A stretch of DNA of 64,000 nucleotides, taken from positions 2,604,001 to 2,668,000 of the forward strand of contig CBDDIB010000002.1 of assembly GCA_965228695.1 (NCBI GenBank), read 5' to 3'. A model generated the notes under the pieces. That model did not search any database. It had not been told where the DNA came from and saw only the letters and a list, made by a program, of their open reading frames with translations. Made by a program: the position numbers and the translations under genes. Every line of letters begins with the position of its first letter. Position 1 is the stretch's first letter. Below, piece after piece: positions 60,629 through 64,000 of this stretch. This stretch comes from JAJFJD01 sp965228695 (lineage in GTDB: Bacteria > Pseudomonadota > Alphaproteobacteria > UBA8366).

Positions 60629-61887
60629 CGCCGCAGCACCGCGACGGCCTCCAAATGCGATGACCAGGGGAACTGATCGATCGGCGTGATTCGCTTGATC
60701 CGGTAGCCGCCATCCATCAACAGGCGAAGATCGCGGCCGAACGTCGAGGGATTGCACGATACGGCAACCACCGTCGGGATCGTGCTGTCGGCCAAAGCCG
60801 CCGCGAGCGGCCGCGCTCCGGCGCGGGGCGGGTCGAACACGGCGGCGTCGAAGGTGTTCAATTCCAACGTGGATAAAGGTTGCCGCACCAAGTCGCGGCG
60901 TTCGACGGCGACGGGCGCTTCACCGGCGGCGCGCGCAATCGTATCGGCCATCTCATCATTCCCTTCGAAGGCTGTGACGTGGCCGAGCGCGGATAGCGGA
61001 AAGGTGAGGGTGCCGCAGCCGGCGTAGAAATCGGCGATATGTGCCGGTTTCGCCTCCGTCATAGAACCGCATACAAGATCGACGATGGCGGCCTCGCCCT
61101 GTCGGCTCGGCTGCAGGAAGGCATTGGGCGGCGGGGTGACGGTTGCCGGACCGAATCGTACCCGAACCTGTCGGCGTTGCGCGATCGGTTCCCAGTCGCC
61201 GCCAACCTGCCAGGAAATGCGGCACAGATCATGGTGTTCGGCAAAGGCGGCCAGCGTTTCGCGTGCCGGCAAATCCGGCTCCGCGTCGCGTTTCGGAATG
61301 ATCAGGACGTCCAGCCCGTTGTCTGTCTCGGTGATTTGAACGTCCGCACCTTTTCCGAGGACGCCGATTGTCGCAGCCATCCGCCGGACCGGTTCGATCA
61401 ACGCGGCAATGCCGTCGCGGAGCGCCGGGCATTCCTCGAGATTTTCGGTGTTTCGGCTGTTGCGTTGGTTGAACCCGAGAATCGGTTCCCGGCCGGATCG
61501 GTAGGCGAGCCTGGCGCGGCGGCGCTGTCCCGGCGGGATCGATACCGTTGCGTCAATCGGCGCATCGGTGATGCCATGCCGGGCCAAGGACTGGATCAGC
61601 AGGTCGCGCTTGATCCCGGCGGTCGCCGCGGGGTCGATATGCTGCGTGGCGCAGCCGCCGCAGGTGCCGAAATGACGGCAGACCGGCTCTGTTCGGACCG
61701 GACCGGGCTTAATCAGGGCCGCAATTTCCCCGGCGAAGCCGTCCCCGCGCTTGCCGGTTCGCCGTACCCAAAGCCGGTCGCCGGGCGCCGCAAAGGCGAC
61801 ATACAGCCGGTCGCCCTGCGCATGGGCTATGCCGTCGCCGCGCGCACCGAGCGTTTCGATCGTGACGTCGTCGAGTTCGTCTTTCAT
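60625..61887 (-). CDS. 23S rRNA (uracil-5-)-methyltransferase RumA/RlmD-type
   Basis: 420 residues. An N-terminal TRAM-like beta-barrel (about 1-60) is followed by C70, C76, C79 (CRHFGTCGGC) and C153, the 4Fe-4S ligands. ADFYAGCGTLTFPLSALG is SAM motif I, and VSCNPSTFGRD holds the catalytic Cys378; E413 in HLEAVAVL is the general base. It methylates C5 of uridine in 23S rRNA. The stop overlaps the convergent HcnB-like gene by 4 bp. The exact rRNA position cannot be told from sequence. Confidence 0.87.
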   Translation of the reverse strand: MKDELDDVTIETLGARGDGIAHAQGDRLYVAFAAPGDRLWVRRTGKRGDGFAGEIAALIKPGPVRTEPVCRHFGTCGGCATQHIDPAATAGIKRDLLIQSLARHGITDAPIDATVSIPPGQRRRARLAYRSGREPILGFNQRNSRNTENLEECPALRDGIAALIEPVRRMAATIGVLGKGADVQITETDNGLDVLIIPKRDAEPDLPARETLAAFAEHHDLCRISWQVGGDWEPIAQRRQVRVRFGPATVTPPPNAFLQPSRQGEAAIVDLVCGSMTEAKPAHIADFYAGCGTLTFPLSALGHVTAFEGNDEMADTIARAAGEAPVAVERRDLVRQPLSTLELNTFDAAVFDPPRAGARPLAAALADSTIPTVVAVSCNPSTFGRDLRLLMDGGYRIKRITPIDQFPWSSHLEAVAVLRR

Positions 61888-61926
61888 GGCCCGCCTGATA
61901 GCATCTCCGGCGGCCGGAGTAACGCA

Positions 61927-63381
61927 TTAGGAGTCCGACTTTTTCACCGTGTCATAGGCGTCGAGGGCGGCCTGTCGTGCCGTTTTGTGGTCGACGATCG
62001 GGGACGGGTAGGTTTCGCCCAATCGAACTCCCGCATCTTCCAGGACATCCGCCGGGGCCTCCCAGGGCTTGTGAAGATACTTGTCGGGGAGATCGGCCAC
62101 TTCCGGCACCCACCGCCGCACGTAGCGGCCGTCCGTGTCGAACTTCTCGCCCTGAAGGATCGGATTGAAGATGCGGAAATAGGGGGCGGCGTCGAAGCCG
62201 CACCCGGCGACCCATTGCCAATTCCCGGCGTTATTGGCCGGGTCGGCATCGACCAGCGTGTCCCAGAACCATTCCTCGCCCTGCCGCCAGTGAATGCGTA
62301 GGTGCTTCACCAGGAAGGAGGCGACGACCATGCGGACACGGTTGTGCATCCAGCCGGTCTCCCAAAGCTCGCGCATGCCCGCGTCGACGATGGGATAGCC
62401 GGTGCGTCCCTTCTGCCATGCGGCGAGTGCGTCGGCATCGTCCTCCCAAGGAAAGTCATCGAAGCGTTCATTCACATTGTCCGTCGGCAGGTCCGGGAAA
62501 TGGAACAGCAGGTGATGATTGAACTCACGCCAACCGATCTCACGAAGATAAGCTTGCGCAGCGCCGGAAGCGGCGTTCGATCCTTCGTCGTCCGCCCAAA
62601 ATCGGGTTGCGTGCCAGACCTGTCGCGGGCTTATCTCACCGAAATGCAGATAGGGAGACAGCATCGACGTGCCGGGGGTTCCCGGAATGTCGCGATCGTC
62701 GGCATAGTCCATGAGTGCCGATTTATGAAAGGTTCGAAGGCTGTCCCGTGCCGCATCCTCGCCGGGTTTCCACATATCGCGCAGGCCCCCGGCCCAATCG
62801 GGATTGGTGGGCAGCAGACTCCAACCATCCAAGGAATTGCTGTCCACAGGATCGTCGGGCGGGGTCAATTGGTCAGGCGTTCCCTTGCCGCTGTTGGGAT
62901 CGCCCAAGGCCAGGATTGCCTTCCAGAATGGCGTGAAGACACGGTACGGATCGCCCGCATTGGTTTCGATCGTCCAGGGTTCGTGAAGGAGCGAGCCGTT
63001 GAAGCTTTCGGCAACCAAGTCGCTATCCTGCAGGTCCTTTTTGATTCGTTTGTCGCGTTTTATCGATGCCGCATCGTAAAGCCGGTTCCAATAGACGCCT
63101 TTCGCCCCGGTTTCCTCGATGAGTTCGTGAAGCACCGTGTCCGCGGCGCCGCGACGCAACACCAACGGCGACCCGAGCTCGGAAAGGCCGTCCGCGAGGG
63201 ATGACAGCGCATGGTGCAGCCACCACCGGGATGCGCCGCCGAGCGGCCGGGTGCCGTCGCTTTCCTCGTCGAGAATGAAGACGGGGACGACGGGATTGCC
63301 TGTCGCGGCGGCGGCTAACAGCGCCGGATTGTCCGAAAGCCGCAGATCGCGCCGAAACCATAGGATGATGGGTGCTGACAT
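61927..63381 (-). CDS. phrB: Deoxyribodipyrimidine photolyase (class I CPD photolyase)
   Basis: 484 residues. LWFRRDLRLSDNPALL opens the alpha/beta antenna domain. The FAD domain shows SPYLHFGEIS, REFNHHLL, GMRELWETGWMHNRVRMVVASF, WFWDTLVDADPANNAGNWQWVAGCG and YFRIFNPILQGEKFD, the full class I signature. It repairs cyclobutane pyrimidine dimers with blue light via FADH-. It ends KKSDS. The start is preceded by no strong ribosome binding site but matches family N-termini. Confidence 0.93.
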   Translation of the reverse strand: MSAPIILWFRRDLRLSDNPALLAAAATGNPVVPVFILDEESDGTRPLGGASRWWLHHALSSLADGLSELGSPLVLRRGAADTVLHELIEETGAKGVYWNRLYDAASIKRDKRIKKDLQDSDLVAESFNGSLLHEPWTIETNAGDPYRVFTPFWKAILALGDPNSGKGTPDQLTPPDDPVDSNSLDGWSLLPTNPDWAGGLRDMWKPGEDAARDSLRTFHKSALMDYADDRDIPGTPGTSMLSPYLHFGEISPRQVWHATRFWADDEGSNAASGAAQAYLREIGWREFNHHLLFHFPDLPTDNVNERFDDFPWEDDADALAAWQKGRTGYPIVDAGMRELWETGWMHNRVRMVVASFLVKHLRIHWRQGEEWFWDTLVDADPANNAGNWQWVAGCGFDAAPYFRIFNPILQGEKFDTDGRYVRRWVPEVADLPDKYLHKPWEAPADVLEDAGVRLGETYPSPIVDHKTARQAALDAYDTVKKSDS

Positions 63382-63655
63382 AGGGAGTTGAGGCCTCGAC
63401 TACAGAAGACGGATCATGTCGCCGGCCAACGGCTTTGCCCGGCGGCATACGAGAAATACGCACGAGGAAGTTCGGCGGATCAATCATTATTCAGCCCGAT
63501 GCCCGAACACTGCTGGGCATGATTTAGCGTCGGTTGCGCCGGTTCGCACTGCCGAATAGGGTAACGCAATCCTTGCTTCCGGGCCGTGTGGCCCCTTTCC
63601 CGAGCATTGGTACCGGCACGCCGTTGCTGAAACGGCCGACAACGTGGAGCACCGA

Positions 63656-64000
63656 ATGAAACCGAAGAACATGCTCGTCTTGATGTCGGACGAGCACAAT
63701 CCGAAAACCCTCGGCTGCTATGGCCATCCGATGGTGCAAACGCCGAACCTGGATGCGTTGGCGGCAAAGGGCGTGCGTTTTACCGATGCCTACTGCAACT
63801 CGCCGATCTGCATTCCCGCGCGCGCCACCTTCGCGACCGGCCAGTACATCAACCGCATCGGGTTCTGGGATAATGGTGATCCCTATGAAGGGTCGGTGCC
63901 GAGTTGGCATCACCGTCTGCGCGGCGCGGGCCATCGCGTCGAGTCGATCGGCAAATTGCACTTCCGCAGCACCGATGACGACAACGGCTTCGTCGAAGAG
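63656..64000 (+). CDS. Sulfatase family protein, N-terminal part (truncated by window end)
   Basis: The first 115 residues of a sulfatase. MSDEHNPKTLG supplies metal ligands and C52-I-P-A-R56 in SPICIPARATFATG is the formylglycine signature (C-x-P-x-R form). SIGKLHF follows. It aligns with the sulfatase at 24906-26375 through this region (for example VQTPNLDALA against VQTPTLDKIA), so the two are paralogues. The start follows GTGGAGCACCGA. The C-terminus lies outside the window. Confidence 0.85.
   Translation, partial: MKPKNMLVLMSDEHNPKTLGCYGHPMVQTPNLDALAAKGVRFTDAYCNSPICIPARATFATGQYINRIGFWDNGDPYEGSVPSWHHRLRGAGHRVESIGKLHFRSTDDDNGFVEE

Noticed and set aside
63499..63520. Short inverted repeat ATGCCC-N10-GGGCAT before the second sulfatase
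   Set aside because: Six-base arms are expected by chance in DNA this GC-rich and no supporting context exists.

Overview
The window is high-GC bacterial DNA, almost certainly from an alphaproteobacterium and probably a metabolically versatile Rhodospirillales-type (often marine) lineage. This rests on overall gene content: many acyl-CoA, enolase-superfamily and sulfatase genes, a DUF3572 gene, dipeptide-type ABC genes, and dispersed alphaproteobacterial palindromic repeats whose spurious translations read PRKRES- and HPELVEG-like. It is inference, not a phylogeny. Coding is dense, with many 4-bp ATGA overlaps and convergent stop overlaps. No rRNA, tRNA, CRISPR array, transposase or integrase was seen.

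Layout. 1-2.7 kb: a minus-strand operon of a D-threonine-aldolase-like enzyme, a MaoC-like hydratase and a LeuB-like dehydrogenase cut by the window edge. 2.8-4.8 kb: a glycine-zipper lipoprotein, a Tyr/Lys/His-rich secreted repeat protein, an AT-rich divergent spacer and a MarR-like regulator. 4.9-15 kb: an enolase-superfamily enzyme, a GT-C-like membrane protein, an acyl-CoA carboxylase subunit, two uncharacterised proteins, an EmrB-type exporter, an enoyl-CoA hydratase and a flavodoxin behind an FNR-type box. 15-31.7 kb: a sodium:solute symporter, then acyl-CoA metabolism (three acyl-CoA dehydrogenases including gcdH, a MaoC hydratase, two atypical SDRs, 3-hydroxyacyl-CoA dehydrogenase, thiolase). 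Among these lie a sulfatase, a D-cysteine-desulfhydrase-like enzyme and a two-domain metallophosphoesterase. 31.7-33.9 kb: a lower-GC island with a Sel1 protein, a 190-bp duplicated repeat, a broken second copy of the gcdH 3' end and clustered palindromic repeats. 33.9-42.5 kb: a zeta-type GST, a cyclic-nucleotide-type phosphodiesterase, a second carboxylase subunit, and a GntR-regulated dipeptide-type importer operon ending in an enolase-superfamily enzyme. 42.6-49.8 kb: a multi-PAS hybrid kinase, a hydroxyacid-oxoacid transhydrogenase/D-2-hydroxyglutarate dehydrogenase pair, and an HtrA-like protein without its catalytic triad. 49.9-64 kb: a TauD dioxygenase, ornithine cyclodeaminase, IDH/IMDH-type dehydrogenase, a second surface-antigen-like lipoprotein, tam, a luciferase-like oxidoreductase, DUF3572 plus a SPINDLY-type OGT, a heterotrimeric HcnABC-like amino-acid dehydrogenase, a 23S rRNA methyltransferase, photolyase and a second sulfatase.

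The most notable item is at 21056-21817. A glutaredoxin-like/DinB-like fusion gene is interrupted by an in-frame TGA exactly where the first cysteine of the redox CxxC motif is expected. It has a strong ribosome binding site before the upstream ATG, and a perfect 8-bp hairpin with a G-starting loop lies 23 nt after the TGA, matching the bacterial SECIS layout. I read it as a selenoprotein (U13-T-S-C16) that ordinary gene calling would truncate at its N-terminus.
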